In this document: piece after piece, positions 9,435 to 23,000 of the stretch
Layout: every line of letters starts with the position of its first letter
Numbering within the stretch: position 1 is the first letter of the stretch
Source of the DNA: Chromobotia macracanthus
Lineage: Eukaryota > Chordata > Actinopteri > Cypriniformes > Botiidae
DNA length: 64,000 nucleotides
Direction: 5' to 3'
NCBI GenBank assembly: GCA_036877525.1
Contig: JAZGTH010000075.1
Coordinates: 4,236,001 to 4,300,000, forward strand
Notes under the pieces: model-generated
Seen by the model: only the letters and a program-made list of their open reading frames with translations
What the model was told of the DNA's origin: nothing
Database searches by the model: none
Program-made: the position numbers and the translations under genes

Positions 9435-10411
9435 CTTGTGTACTGTATCTAAACGTATCCATTTGTTGATTTCTTTTTCAAAAATCAAGCTGCCATTTCT
9501 GCTGGTTTGTAGATTGTTAAATTCATTCAGGAATCAATGGGTTCTGTTTTTTGTTAGCATATTATTATCAGCTTCATTATCTACAGTCCACTTGAAAAGG
9601 AACAATTATGTTTATTGTGACAATATATTGCAGGTGATGATGTCATTCATTTTTACCATTGAAATTCGAAGTAAAAACTACCATTGCTTTCACATTATGT
9701 AATGAACTTCCCTATAGTTTGTTTTGTTTTATTTATGCAGTAATGAAGATTGTGATGATGGATGATAGTCTATGACCAAAAATGTCACTGCATTAAAGAG
9801 CAACAAATGGAGAAAAAACAGAATATTCAACTGTTATGACTACAATGTCATCAACACTGTAGTTACCACAGCTACATAATGTTATTGTTTGATAAGGTCT
9901 TTTACTGTACAGCCAAACCCTTACTGTACCTATAAACCACACATAAAATAACTTGTTTACAAAGACACCAAAGTTTCACTTTTAAAATGCATTTATTAGT
10001 CCTAAATGAATGTCCTAAATGTTACATAACGTTTAAAATGTAAATTAAGGCATATCCTTCTCTTCTACTGCTGCAATGGCTACTTGAAACAATATTCAAA
10101 TTATATATATTATATAAAAATGTTATCATCTACAATATCTTAGCAAATCCATATTTTAAAATGATCGCATACGCGACCTGCCACAGTCTTATCAGGAAAA
10201 CTTTTCTAGATAACCTGGAGTGAAGTTTTTCCGAACTCCTGCAGTGTGGACTGCTTGCTGGAGAACAAAATAAGTTAAATATATTCTTTGACGGTGACTT
10301 AAGTTACATAATGTCGCTCACTTTGACGTGCTGAACAAGTGATTGCTTTTTTATAATACCACACCTCCATGAAACCCCCAACAAAACACAAATTTGACAG
10401 TGTGGGCCCTG

Positions 10412-10426
10412 TTTATTATATTTATT
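10412..10426 (-). terminator. lyrm9: Candidate lyrm9 polyadenylation signals
   Basis: Two minus-strand AATAAA hexamers at 10412-10417 and 10421-10426, about 285 nt beyond the lyrm9 stop. The spacing is reasonable for a 3' UTR; not confirmed by transcript evidence. Confidence 0.4.
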
Positions 10427-10708
10427 TTGAACATTAGGTGACACTGAATTACTAAAGCAATGGCTGAACTTCTCCACTGTGCAATTTTGTGCCATTTCTT
10501 ATTCGTGTTCAGTACACCTCTGAAAGTAATTGGCACCAACCAATGCTTATAAAGACTCTGCTACGTTTAAGCACTTCACATCGGCTATTTTTTGGTACTT
10601 TTAATGTTTGTACATGAGCAGATTTGTTCATCTGGAACCTGTGGGCACCCTCCATCGGTTCTGGGTCTGCTTCATGCTCAATGTTCCTCCGCTGTTCCTC
10701 CACGGTGC

Positions 10709-10726
10709 TCATTTCTTCTTGGCGTA
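10709..10726 (-). CDS. lyrm9: lyrm9 coding exon 3 (five residues and stop)
   Basis: After a TTTCCTCAG acceptor the frame reads YAKKK then TGA, matching KYKKQN-stop of the human protein in position. Too short to be found by ORF length. Confidence 0.88.
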   Translation of the reverse strand, partial: YAKKK

Positions 10727-11289
10727 CTGAGGAAACACAACAATCACCACAGGTGTATAGAAAAGAAACATAACATAAACATTAAACAAACTTACTTTCT
10801 TTAATATCCAGTCTGCATCAGATATAGCTCTCTGAATCATCATATGAATTCTCTCAGCGTCGTCCTCATCTGCATGACTGCTGTAGCTCTGAAGAAAACA
10901 AATCTTAAGTTAAATAAGTTCATCAAGCACAGGTTGACCCACGTCCCCGCTTTTGACATCGGTCGTAACAACAGGAACAAGTTACACGCCTCTTTTGTTT
11001 TTAGAAATACTAAAACTGAGCATCGTTTAAGCCATCAAGCACCGTTGCAAAACTCACCAGCTAACACTGGGGGTCATCGTGTTGACTTTTCACTTCAAAA
11101 TCTTGGCTTTAAAGCATGTCTTGTTTGCCAACACTCAGTTCAGGAATAAATGAAGCTGTTTACCTGTCTGATGGCGTGTTTATAATGCGATCGCATGGCG
11201 GATGATGGCAGCAGTCTGCAGCAGCGCAGCAGGTAGCGGTACAGACGGACCGGCGTACGGACCAGCTCAGCGCCCGGCAGAGGAGACAT
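10709..11289 (-). CDS. lyrm9: LYR motif-containing protein 9, complete, 3 coding exons
   Basis: Small LYR-family protein; family members are mitochondrial factors for Fe-S or respiratory-complex assembly that act with acyl carrier protein, and LYRM9 itself is poorly characterised. Exons 11164-11289, 10796-10888 and 10709-10726 (stop included) join in phase 0 to give 78 residues, the same length as human LYRM9 as I recall it. The protein starts MSPLPGAELVRTPVRLYRYL, with LYR at residues 16-18, and continues HYKHAIRQ, DEDDAERIHMMIQRAISDAD and WILKKYAKKK. The start matches the human N-terminus (MAPLPGAELV). It lies between nos2 and nlk, the same neighbours as in human, which supports the identification. 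An ETS motif lies about 170 bp upstream of the ATG. Confidence 0.95.
10796..10888 (-). CDS. lyrm9: lyrm9 coding exon 2
   Basis: 31 codons, SYSSHADEDDAERIHMMIQ then RAISDADWILKK, flanked by CTTCAG acceptor and GTAAGT donor. Confidence 0.95.
11164..11289 (-). CDS. lyrm9: lyrm9 coding exon 1
   Basis: 42 codons from ATG to RQ, donor AGACAG|GTAAAC. Contains the LYR motif and the HYKHAIRQ segment. GC- and CpG-rich compared with its surroundings, as expected of a promoter-proximal exon. Confidence 0.95.
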
Positions 11290-11456
11290 GAAGAAACTAA
11301 TCTGAATTCATCTACATTCATCTGAACTGTTTAATCCAAAGCACGAAACGAAGCATGACTTTGTTCTTTATTTACGTTTTGTTTTTACTCGTACGGGAGT
11401 TTATCACACGTCGCGCTCGCGACTGGTAAACAAGGTGAAGGATACAGACGCAATGA

Positions 11457-11464
11457 CTTCCGGC
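11457..11464 (-). promoter_or_regulatory. lyrm9: ETS-type site in the lyrm9 promoter
   Basis: Minus-strand CCGGAAGT, in a short CpG-rich stretch (11,380-11,470) upstream of the lyrm9 ATG. ETS sites are common in TATA-less promoters of nuclear genes for mitochondrial proteins. Function is inferred. Confidence 0.4.
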
Positions 11465-14400
11465 TCTTACGGTTTCATAATAAAAGTCCTGCTTAATTTT
11501 GTTTGCGCTTTAAAAGCACCTTTATAAAATATCTTTTATCAAATATGTTTGCCCACCGGGGCCTTTGCTTGAGAAAACTCCCTGTTTTTGTGTTTAGTTT
11601 AATTTCTATTTTTGTTCATTTTTTCTTTCATTTCCATTCTATCTATTTTATATGAACAGTTGTTTACCTTTCGTCTCCTTTCTGTGAATGCATGTACATG
11701 TACGGTTTATGCAGGTACAACTGTATAAAGCATATGCTGTATGTGTTTTCTGTAAGGCACTTTTGTTTTGAAAGGCTCTACATTAAACTTTATTTATTAA
11801 GGTACTTGCTAAGGTGAGGGGGGTCACTAAACTGACTTGGTAGGGAGTGTAAAATGCAGCTTGGTTGTGGTGGGTTACCAAAAAACACTCTTTCTATAAC
11901 TGAAACAAACAAATCTTACATAATTAAGAAACAAAAGACATGACAGAAGTTCTTTAAGGAAAGGAAATTTCCCAGTTCAGGGTAGGAGGCATAGAAATGC
12001 AGGTGACATTGTGCACGAAAAAGAAATCTCAAAATCTCACTGTAAACTTCACGGCAAATTCACGTTCATCAGATATTAAAAATGGAGATAGAGAGATATA
12101 GCAATATACCAGCTACATTAACACAAAGGCCCTTAATAGAGATGGACTTAACCTAACATTCATCATACTTTCTACACATCTCAGAGTGTTTGTTGGGGCA
12201 GTGTGAATTCACACTCTGTAAACATGACATTTCTGTGTATACACCTTGTTCTTTACAAACTCTGTTTAATTATTGTGATTTTATCATCGCCTCGTGCATT
12301 TCCCCACGTATTTGAACTTTGAGTGAAATGAAAGACTGTCTGCAGATGAATCACTACAGCGTCCAGATGGCAGTCCCTCCTTCACCTGGAGACGCCAGTG
12401 AAAGCTCTCATTGTGCGAGATGGGAAAAGCCCCAGCAGCATCAAAGTCATTCTTGATGTGCGCACATAAAGAATTCCCCAGGGTTCAGCGATAACATTTT
12501 GTGTGCTATTCAACATATTAAACCAAGAAAGCACATAAATATTGGAATAAGGAATCAGAATCTACACACCTGACATTTTAACAAAAGATAGCCATCAGGT
12601 GCGTGGGCTGATAGGTGATATTGAAGAATGTTATTTTCCTTCTTCTCTTACTACTCAAAACTGTAATAAACAACACAAGATTAAGAGCAGACTTTATAAT
12701 ATCAACACAAAGAACAACTGCTGTGCCATCTTCACACTGCGTCTTTATTTATTGTGTAACTTTATCCAACCAAATCAGTCTTATATTTTTGGTACTGGAT
12801 TAACTCAGAAACATGTTTAGCTTCGTTATTGCTGAAGGTATCTATTTCTATCATAAACTTTTCAGATATTCCTGACTTAAATGAATGAATTATGACTAAC
12901 ATAACCCACTTGTTTCATGATCAATGCAAATACCTGAAAGCAAACATTCTCACATTTCTTACAATCCATAACTTTTTTTGGCTCATAAATAAACAAATAC
13001 ATAATAAAAACTATTTATAATTTGAGCTGTCGGGTTCAGTTTCCTGGGAAATGGCAATTTGGTTTCATTTGATTTCAGGATACGTAATGAACAAAAAGTA
13101 TGTAAAGTAACCTGCAATTGTTTTTCAAACAGAGGTGGCGGTAGAGAGGCGAAGGTTATGTTTTCAGTTTTTAACATAATGAAGACAAACCTAAAAATTA
13201 CACTTGCTTAACTATAAAAACAAGCCCTATACATAGAAAACAAGGTAAGATGCAGGCCCCCTAAATACCTCTAATGAGTTAAACTTTCTGGAATGTTTCT
13301 GCAGTTGGCAAAGGGATTTGCCAGCACTCCTCTTATCTGTTTGTACTCTTCCATGGTCACATTCAGACCTTTTGATCGGATCTCAATGCACACATTTATT
13401 TGCGACAACAGTGAGGAACATAGTGAGGTAATACCTCAGAGAAACAGTAAGACCTCAAGATGTTAAATGAATCCACCAACATATCCATAGTTGCTTGTGA
13501 GAAAGCAATAGCTCAGTCATCTCCATTATGCAGGTCATTTTCATGGCTTGATCATTTCTTAATACAATGGATATTACATTTCAGATTCAGTATCAGTTAT
13601 TTTTAGACAACTGCCCTTTAAAAGCTTTCACAGATTTTAGATGTCCTCCCAAAACTGTAATTTCAAGTTTGCAATTTCACTTTTGCCCTTGACAAAATGC
13701 AGCAGAGAAACATTTTAAAATTCAGTGTTAATAAATGTATATATGGCTGAATTTGTGAGTCGGATAAAGACAGAAACACATTTTTTTTAAATGTCAACAT
13801 TTAATGAGCTTCACCACTGTACTTCAATTCTACACTCTGAAAAGAGACCGGTGAGTTTTCAAAACACAGAACTTACAAAGAGTTTCGGCCTACATGAGCC
13901 ACCTCCTTTTGCTGTCAGGTCATCGAATGCAAACTTTGTTATAGTCATATATGTTGCAAAATGTATTCAAATACCATTACCTCTGAGTATAAACTTCAAA
14001 CGTCTTATAAAAACTCGACAGCAGGTTTAGTACCTTTCTTGTTTCACCCGCCCGAGCCTGCGTGTTGGAATCTGCATGTTATGTTGTGTTATAACATTAC
14101 CGCATTTTGGACTCTTCAACTTTTCAATCTCTTGGTGAAGTTTACCATGTTAATCATTGTGGGACAAATATGTTTTGTGATCTAACAGTCGGAGAACACT
14201 GGGGTGAGAATATGGTCATTTGTACAAGAACTTGATGATGGAACAACCTCCAACCAATCGAAATTTTAATGACTTTGATTTTTATACAGGGTTCGATAGG
14301 AATATAAAAGTCGGAAGGGACATTCAAGTTTTAAATCTCCACGTAAAAATAAAACTGTGGAGGTAAACAACCAAGTCATTAAGCTCAAGAGGTAGAGACC

Positions 14401-15496
14401 AACAATGTGAATCCATTATATACATATAGACAAACAGTTCAGTGTTTCTTTAAAGGAAATTAATAATCATCATCATAATTAATAATAATGATAATAATAA
14501 TTATAATTATAAAAGGGCTCTACTTCAATACTCATCCACAGCTCTGCAGCACACAAGACACAATTAACATAATTGGCTATGTGTTTTTTGTTTGTTTTTG
14601 TATTTATACTGATTTGGATTACTTCTTTGTCTACACTTTCTAGTGCAGGGGAGGAAAAACAAGAAAGAAGAGAAAAAAATATGTACAAGTATATGCAAGT
14701 CTCAAAAATAAAATCAAATTTCACAGCCCTAAAATGTGCAGGCTAATTCAACTTCTATACAGCAGTATTACATAGTTTTTGTTTTTTTGTTTGCCGTTTT
14801 TTGCACGTTCTTTTTGTTGTAGATTTTTCATTTCCGTTGAAATCTACCTGCTACTTAATTATTGACACACCATACTCAGTGAATCATGAGAAAACATGCC
14901 AGAGCACAACGAGGAAGAAATAAAAATAATGATCTAAAAATATATTAAATTTTTTCATTCTGATTAGCGTTAGTCTGAGATGCCGAAAGCATTATGGGAA
15001 ATATACGCTTGTTACAGTGAAACTGCTCCCCAGTTGCTTTCCAGACTCACGGCACACGTGAAACCCTTTTATAGACCCAAAAACTCTACAAATTCTTCAA
15101 CAGAAAAGGGCTTGGGGGGAGTCAAAGTAGAAGACACTGAACTGACACGAACAGGATCACCACTGTGATGCCACAGTCAGTTATAAACATGCACAGGGTC
15201 CATACATGCACTCACATGGTGTTATCACTTGCTTGTAGGCATTGGTAATATACCATTGTTATTATGGAATGATTTGGTTGAAGGATTCAACCTATTATTA
15301 ACTTTTATCCTTGAGTAATCTTTGCTTTTTTTATTTTTTTATGTTTTTATAATTTGGTATCAATCATCTTCAGGCTGTGTTCTAGGCGGGGTCCAAAATT
15401 AACTTAGTGCCACTTCTACCAAATGGGAGTGGCAGTCTACCATCCAGAAATACATTGTTCTCCTTACTGGCCATAAAACTACATGTATGTTGTCCT
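11465..15496. other. Intergenic region upstream of lyrm9 and downstream of nlk
   Basis: AT-rich, with no coding exon I can support. Contains family A copy 2 (12960-13167). The right part may belong to the nlk 3' UTR if a distal polyadenylation site is used. Confidence 0.45.
12960..13167 (-). repeat. Family A inverted-repeat element (copy 2)
   Basis: Starts ACAATCCATAACTTTTTTTG, contains AATTTGAGCTGTCGGGTTCA and TATGTAAAGTAACCTGCAAT, ends in diverged AGAGGCGAAGGTTATG. Same family as 21238-21489. Confidence 0.75.
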
Positions 15497-16972
15497 TTTA
15501 TTATTAAAATATATTTTGTTGTCCTGTAACAACTGCATTATTAAGCTGTCAAAACGGCACCTGTCACAATAAGTGAAGACCCGATTGTGGTGCACATTCT
15601 GTCTCCCAAACAAAAACAATTGCGAAAGACGTTTTAGTCTTTATGTCTTTTGATTTCATTTGCTAAGTTCAGTTACAGCAGCAAGCCTCATTATATTACT
15701 ATAACAAATCGATTTCAAACACATTACTCAATTTCATTGCCAAAGCCTATTTTCACTCACACTTGAGGGGCGAGTGTTAATTTTGGACCCAGGTTCTAGG
15801 TACTCCAGCAGGGAAGCAGGGGTACAGGTTCAAACAAACACAGACATCCCCATATCTATGTATTACACGTCTCAATGGGAGACTAACGCCTTCACGATTT
15901 CTTGGCATGCTCTTCGGTGCGTCTGGGGCCCCCTACAGGCCAGATGTGAAAACTGACTTTTCGGAAACCTCTGATGATGAAGCTCCTACACATGCGGCAC
16001 CTCTATGCTTTAGATAAACCACTTTTAGGCACCATCTTTGTGACCACATGGCAGAACAGCCAGCGGTTCGTTTTGCCTCAGGCTAATCTCGCATGCTAAT
16101 CTTGGATCCTTGGATGCTTTAAAAATGCTGTGCCGTTCCGTCACCCCAAAGTACTAAATACTGACATAACACATCCACATTCAGAAGAACTACTACATCC
16201 CCACTTATCAGTATCTCCGAAAAGTGTTGCGCTATGTAATACTGACCTTTACTGATGAAAGGTCATGAGACATGGTGAGATACAAACAAACAAAGATTAA
16301 TGGATAGAGAAAAAAAACAAGAAGCTCAGGTGACAGCAAAAATGGAAGTCGTAAAATAAACGCTCTCGCTACGGCTGAAGAAAATAAATGTGATGAGCCC
16401 ACTCTAGTCAAACAAGTGGTCACAGTTCTTAGTGGAAGTGCTAGCATGAGCGAGAGAGAGAATCAGAGAAAGTTGCCTTCTTTTTCGCACTGCACTCGGC
16501 TTTCGTGAATAAATAAAGCAGGTCTACTCGCGCACACAGACTCAATGAGTTTTCCTTCAGGGATATTGTGCAGAGATCGCCGCCCTTGTGTTCAAAAAAC
16601 ACACAAGTCCACAGGGATCGACTTCGTCTGCCAAGGGCATGGGTTCGCGCATCTTGGCGTGCTTCGCGAACCTTCGGTACACAACACTACACAGCAGTGG
16701 GTATGCTTCATACATACAAACCAACCCCCGTGACCACACCCACCCTTCCCATGTCCCGCTCGAACTTAATCAGCAGTGGTTGCTTCTATAAAACTCCATT
16801 TAGTATTACAGTACACACACAAATCAGCAACATGGCTAATCCTAGACTCCAGTGAAATGCTACGCAGTTTAGGGATGCCTCGGGGTCAGTAGTCCAGGGG
16901 GCGTGAGGGGTGGGCGCGGGCCAGCGCCGCGGGAGGGGTGTCCATCACCACTGTCATCACCAACGTCCTCAG
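15497..16972 (-). other. nlk: Probable nlk 3' UTR
   Basis: Sequence after the nlk stop at 16973-16975. The first about 110 nt are GC-rich, the rest mixed. A minus-strand AATAAA lies at 15497-15502 and another possible one at 15330-15335, giving a 3' UTR of about 1.5 kb. The true end is not determinable here. Confidence 0.4.
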
Positions 16973-17027
16973 CTACTCCCAAACTAGAGGAGACGGAGGC
17001 ATCTCAGATGGTTGAGCTACTGTTGAG
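16973..17027 (-). CDS. nlk: nlk exon 11 (C-terminus and stop)
   Basis: After a (CT)n-rich acceptor ending CCACAG the frame reads SSTVAQPSEMPPSPLVWE across the junction, then TAG. Identical to the conserved NLK tail. Confidence 0.95.
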
Positions 17028-20000
17028 CTGTGGAGAGAGAGAGAGAGAGTGTGTGTGTGTTAATGTCTAGTTTTTAGGACAGGCTGATGGCTCCCTCTAG
17101 TGTTGAGACACTGAGGCTGAGGAACTTCTGTATTGTTGGTGTGATTACTTTTATGCTATTGTTAGGTTTGTCAAACACAAAAGTTAAAAGCCAATACTAA
17201 TTATAATACCATGTTAAAAAAGCCATTACACATGAAATGGTTTTTCTGAATATTACATTAAATTTAAACACTTCAAAAGTCCCTGACACAAGAAATTGAA
17301 TCAAAACTATATAAAATATTTTAGACAATTATATTCAAACCATAATAAACATATGCAAAATTAAGGTATTTTAGTGATTTTATCTTGTTAATAGCATAAA
17401 TGAGTGAAAAGAGCCATTAACAGACAGAATCTATTTAAAATGATCTACAAATGTAATGTACATGTGTAAATTAGTACCATTGTAAATATATAACATTTAA
17501 TCAATTGTACTGAAGTGGGTGGGCTCGTGTCCTGACCTGATAAAGCTTTTGAAGGCAGCTGACTGAGGGTTGATACAGAGTGGCACCCGATTCCCCTTCT
17601 GCTGCTCCAGAATAAACTGATGAATGATCTCTGTGTGTGGAGAGGAGGAGAGATCAGCCATATTTATTGTTTACTTCACTTTTCACAAAGTCACAGTAAT
17701 ACAGGTTTGATTAGTGGTATGGACAGACTCAATTCATGATTTCAGCTCCTGAACTTACAGTTCTTAGTTACAGAAGGCCTTGTTGGGATTTGGCAGTTGT
17801 TTTAAGAGTGAGGTACGAGTGAGGTACGAATGAGGTACAAGTGATGTAAGCAGCCATTTACAGCAATCTTTGGCAAAGTGATTGACAGGGATGAGTTCAG
17901 CTGTCACGATTCACTAACTGTGTTGATGTAATATTAAAAATTAGCATTTCGTTTGTTGCATCTTAATCACAGACACTTTGCAAATTAATGCACACCAAAG
18001 ACGTCAAATTAGTCTATAAACCAATCAGTAAACAACAACAACAACCGGACCTAAAAGATTTAGTGCACTGTGCAAACAGCTTTGATTAACATGAAAACGT
18101 TTGAGTTCGATTGAGTTGCTCACTTTGAATAATGTGTTTCAATGCTTATAGGAGGACCAAAATGTGAAGCTGACCATTTAGGCACCTTGATTGACAGATA
18201 TATATATATAACAAGTAACTTAAACAAGGAAGCCAAAATCAATCTACTGAACAAAGTTCCTAATAGCAATTACAATCTAATAGTCGACAAATCAAAGATT
18301 TATATCAACTACACAGGTCAAGCATTTCTTTCGCTGGATTTTTTTGCTGGATAGACTCAGAAAGGTACAAGCAGGCACAACCTAAAACTTTTTACTCTTT
18401 CATATCGGTAAACCTTAGATACTCCCACACTAGCAGGAGCAACATGGAATCTCCTCATGCATGTCATTTCAAGAGGGGTTCCCCTCGCGTTCCAAACACG
18501 GCTGTCTACCCTAAAGCGCTTTAGGTCTCCAGGCGGTCGGCTCCATCCTCACTGACTAATCCTCCAGTGGAAACACATTGCGCACAGGATGGAAGAACAG
18601 GAGGGAGGGTGAAGGGCAGGGTTATTTTAAGCCGACAGCACAGTAAGCCTGCTTTTAGTGACAGACTCTCACTAATGCCCGCTGACAGTGGAACGCAAGC
18701 GCAGATCCAGGGGCCTCGAGCGATGGGAGAAAACGAGGGACAAAAACAACAGCAGCAGCAGGCGATCTGGAGCCGCCCAGCAACAGTTCTGATTAACACG
18801 CAGTGGCATGACTGGCACATGCTTTCAAATAGGTCCAATACAATTAAGACCTTTAGATTGCTTTAACATGCTGTTTACAAAATGTTGATGGACCGGGAGA
18901 GAAAACTGAACTAATAGAACAACATTTGATTCCTGTATTGTAAAAGTGCCGAAATCATAAAATGTAACAGAATTGAATGAACTATGATTGACGAAAAAGA
19001 AGAGCTCACCTTTGACCTGCCGAACTGACGTCAGGTTCTTCTCAAAGCCGTCGTCAAACTTGGGGTTGGTGACGGGTTCAAAGTCACTGGTGTAGACGCG
19101 GCCAGAGGATGTGGTGTAGCAACATTTGCACATGCAGGTGTGGTAGCGTAGACGCCCTTCGTCCAGGTATGGGTGTGCCAGAGCGTCCTTCGCAGAGATC
19201 CGCTTTGACTGAACAGAGGAACAGATTTACTTTCACTGAATCTTCGTTTAAACAATACAATAAAATAGTTTATTTTGTGGTTAAGTGTTTATACAAATCT
19301 GCAAGGTTGTAAGAACATTTGCCTAAAATTCCCATTAAATTACAAGATGTTATTTAGAAAGTTCTAGGAACATTCAAAAAATACATTTTTGGAGGTTGTA
19401 TTAACATTAGTGCATGGTTATAGGAACGTTATTCAAACATCTTTACATTCTGTAACTTTTTTAAACCTTTCACTAACAACCTAAGAGTAGCTTTTTTAAG
19501 ATATATAACATTGAAAAACTTTCTACTAACTTTACTGCAAGAATGTTTTTGATAGCTTTGAAAGAACTTTTAGAGAATGTTAGCCAACATTCTGAGAACA
19601 CTCCCTGTTAGCTGGGTTGTTACGATTGTTATATTACGAATGTAATTTCCAAATTATTATTATTTTTTGTTTTATATCATGAGAGTTGCACCTTTAAGAC
19701 ACTGTGTCAAACCAAGCAGCTCTTTTAAAAAAATCCCTTAACAGTTTCATTCCTTCAGATTGAACCACGTCAACAAATAAAAGCAATTACATACGACTGT
19801 TGAGTTTATAACTTGTGCGGGGTCCAATTAAACATTTCAGAAGACATTACCAGCCTGGCAAGTAAACAAAAGCAATGTTGCATAAAAAGTACTAACTTAA
19901 ACAGTAGCGAGAAATGAAGCTGTTTTACTGGGAAATCTGCTTCAGGTTATAGTGTTTAAACTTATAAAGGCAAATAAAAAATAATCTAGAACACTCACTG

Positions 20001-23000
20001 GGTCAAAGACCAACATCCTGCAGAGGAGGTGAACGGCCTCATGAGTCGCTTGACTGGACAAGGTATACAGGACAGGAAGTGAAGGCTGTATAGACAGAAA
20101 ATGACATGATTAGCTTTTCATCCCGTGTACCAGCCTGATACGTTAACATATTTTATTTCTATGACTTATTAATATGAAATTCAAATGCACAAATTTGGAC
20201 ACAAATGATCAGATCGGTGCCACCTAGAATCTATTACTGCATCAGAGCAAAAGCAGGGTGAGAATAAACATGATTTAGGAACACAGTCACCTCTTAACAT
20301 TTGGGTCCTTTTCTAAGAAACTGTTAAAACATACTAATGACTTTCACAAGCATGTCAAGCCCTGTCATGTGACCCACACCAGAGCCCCAGCGGCCAATCA
20401 GCTGCATGAATTCGTCTCAAGAATGCCAAGCATTCCCCACAGTGGCACGCAGTCCGTTCGCCAATAGCCGCGTGCTTATCCAAGTATGTGGGCCAGCGGA
20501 GACAATGAGCTGGGTTATTTTTAACCACGTCTAATTATCTCCTCCACCCACCTTCCCCCTCCACCCCAAGCCCCCCAGTCGACTCACCAAAGAGTTGATT
20601 GAAAAAGCCCACCGGTAATTGCTTGTTTTCCCTGGTTAGGTTCTTTGAGCATAGAACAGATGTGAGCCGTGGCTGGTGATTCACCCTTTGAAAAGCGATG
20701 ACGTATTGTTCGGTTCAGTGTATAACTGCTGAAGGTGAAGGCATTGGGTAGGAGATGGTGGAACTGAATGGAAAAGCACTGAATGTGAAAGTTCAGTGAT
20801 GTCAGAAGCTTCTGATGGTCCAAAATAGCTACCAGACAAGACTGACCAATGAATGTGAGAATAATGTTTATTTCTGTAACTGTGAGGAAGAAACATATGG
20901 TCCGTGTTGTGAGCCATAACAGGGCCCACACCGAATCCTCAAGATCTTTTCTTAGTAACATTTGCCAAGATAAACTATTACTATATTTAACGACTTCCTG
21001 TTGTATTTCATTTATTATATGTCAGTATATATCACATTATATCATTTATTTATACAATTATAGAACTACATTCTAGCAACCACAAAGCAACACATTAAAA
21101 ACCAATCAAAACACTTTAGTTACTGCATGACAAAGCCCTGGAAACCAAACATAACTGTGTGCTGTACGGGTCAGCACCACTTTCTCTGACAGAAAGATTT
21201 GATGAAAACATGACCAAATTAACAGAAGTATTTAAAGCTGCAATCCATAACTTTTGCCTCTCTACCGCCATCTCTGTTTGAAAGGTAAAACTGAAGGTTA
21301 CGTCGCAGTTTAAGTATTTTGAAGTCACACTGACATTTGCTGCAAAATCCAACCCGACGGCTTAAAATATAAACCATTATTATAAACTTCGTATTGAGAA
21401 TCGGTGTAAGGTAGAGACAATTTTGCTCAATACTTGTTTAATAACTGTTTTTTGTTTATATTTAACCAAAAAAAAGTTATGGATTGCAGTATGTGATGTA
21501 CAGTACTATATGTAAAGGAAAGTCATTAGGGTTACCAAAATTGTGCCAGGGTAATTTCCAATCTATTCTGCACCTGTGTGATTATGACTCGGTACAGACA
21601 GGGTGCGGTGATGCATTCATGTGAAGCTGCGTGTGGTGCAGAGGGATGTGGCTAAAGAAACCACCCTGGATAAATTTGTGGCGAGGAACAGGTAGTATAC
21701 GGTAGCACGGTAGGTGAACTATTGTGTGCTCATGTGCGTGCTCGTGTCCTCTGGGGTGGTGTGATGGTGTACCGTCGTATTAGGCGGTATTAGTTTAGGA
21801 TTAAAGGGGAATGTGGCTTCAGACAGTGGAGGGAGAGTGAGGGCCTCTCCCTGTCCCATGATTCAAAGCTCTGTGAGACAAACGATGAGTCAGGAGGGCA
21901 GACACATGACATCACCATCATCCCAGGCTTTCAGTCATCCCAGGCATGCATGCAGCTCGAAAACGTTCCACCCTCACATTTCTGACACAGAGCGCAAAAA
22001 TGTGCTACTTCAAATCCTGGAGAGGCTTGTGGAGCCAGAATGATTAGACTTTTTAAACCGTACTTAAAGTGTCCCAGGTTTGAAGGTCTTGACTCCACTT
22101 GAGTAAGACAGCCAAAACAGAGTTTTAAACAAAGTTCGTTCATTTTTTTTAACTAAACTATGCTGGAACTTCACACTGTTAGTAATAATATCAGCAATAG
22201 CAAGTGTAACAATTTTTTGTCCTGATCACCCACATCAAGCAGAAGTACTACATCACGTGACACAATCACAGCCAATCAGAATTGTACATTAATCACTTGC
22301 TCTTTCATACATATTTTGGACCATTTTGGACCAATGAAATTCAAATGCGGGATGTGGCTAAATGTAACGCTATGCCACAGAAATTAAAACCAAGCAACAG
22401 ACAAAGTCTCCCACCACTTTTCATAGGTGATTAACACACAATGTGAAAGAAGTTGCCATTTGTTGTGGAAAAATGACATGGTAATTGATAATAAGTAATT
22501 GATCAAAGAGGTGAAAGACAATTAAAGCTACACAGCTACATTAGAGTGTTACTTTAGGGTCAAACCACGCAACAGCTTTCCCTGGTGACTGGTGACACGA
22601 GTGTAATGTGTCATGACAAGATTGAGAAACGAGCCCTGGCTTCCTGTGAGGCGACGTCCACGTGACCTCCGACCGCCCGCCTGGCCCAGCAACACTCAGC
22701 AACAGGTGCAAACTGCAGCTTTTCCCAGCCGGCTCCGAGCCCAGCGCTGCTTCGTAATCCCCCCCCCTCCCGCGTTCTCTGCGGCTGTGTGGTCCGGCCC
22801 GTCTTTTCCCAGCATCACAAACAAGCCATTGATCATCTTGGCAGCAAAACAACACAAAGCCCTTCAGGCCTGTAACTGCAGGGTGAGCGAACCCCAGCGC
22901 ACCTGGGAAAGGGCCAGGCGAGGACAGACAGGTGGATAAGACTTGTCTGTTTGTTTGCTTTGCAGTTAACACGGCAGGGTTTCCTACAGGCACGAAAGGG

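Larger units (their letters stand above)
8376..10411. other. Intergenic region between the nos2 promoter and lyrm9
   Basis: Upstream region of nos2 and downstream region of lyrm9. It holds the STAT-like palindrome at 8494, a C/EBP-like ATTGTGCAACAAT near 8755, a long (TA)n at 9358-9431, and otherwise AT-rich sequence without supported coding exons. Confidence 0.5.

Noticed and set aside
9282..9702. 122-codon and 68-codon frames around 9.4 kb
   Set aside because: Ile-Tyr runs from (TA)n; flanking residues match nothing recognisable.
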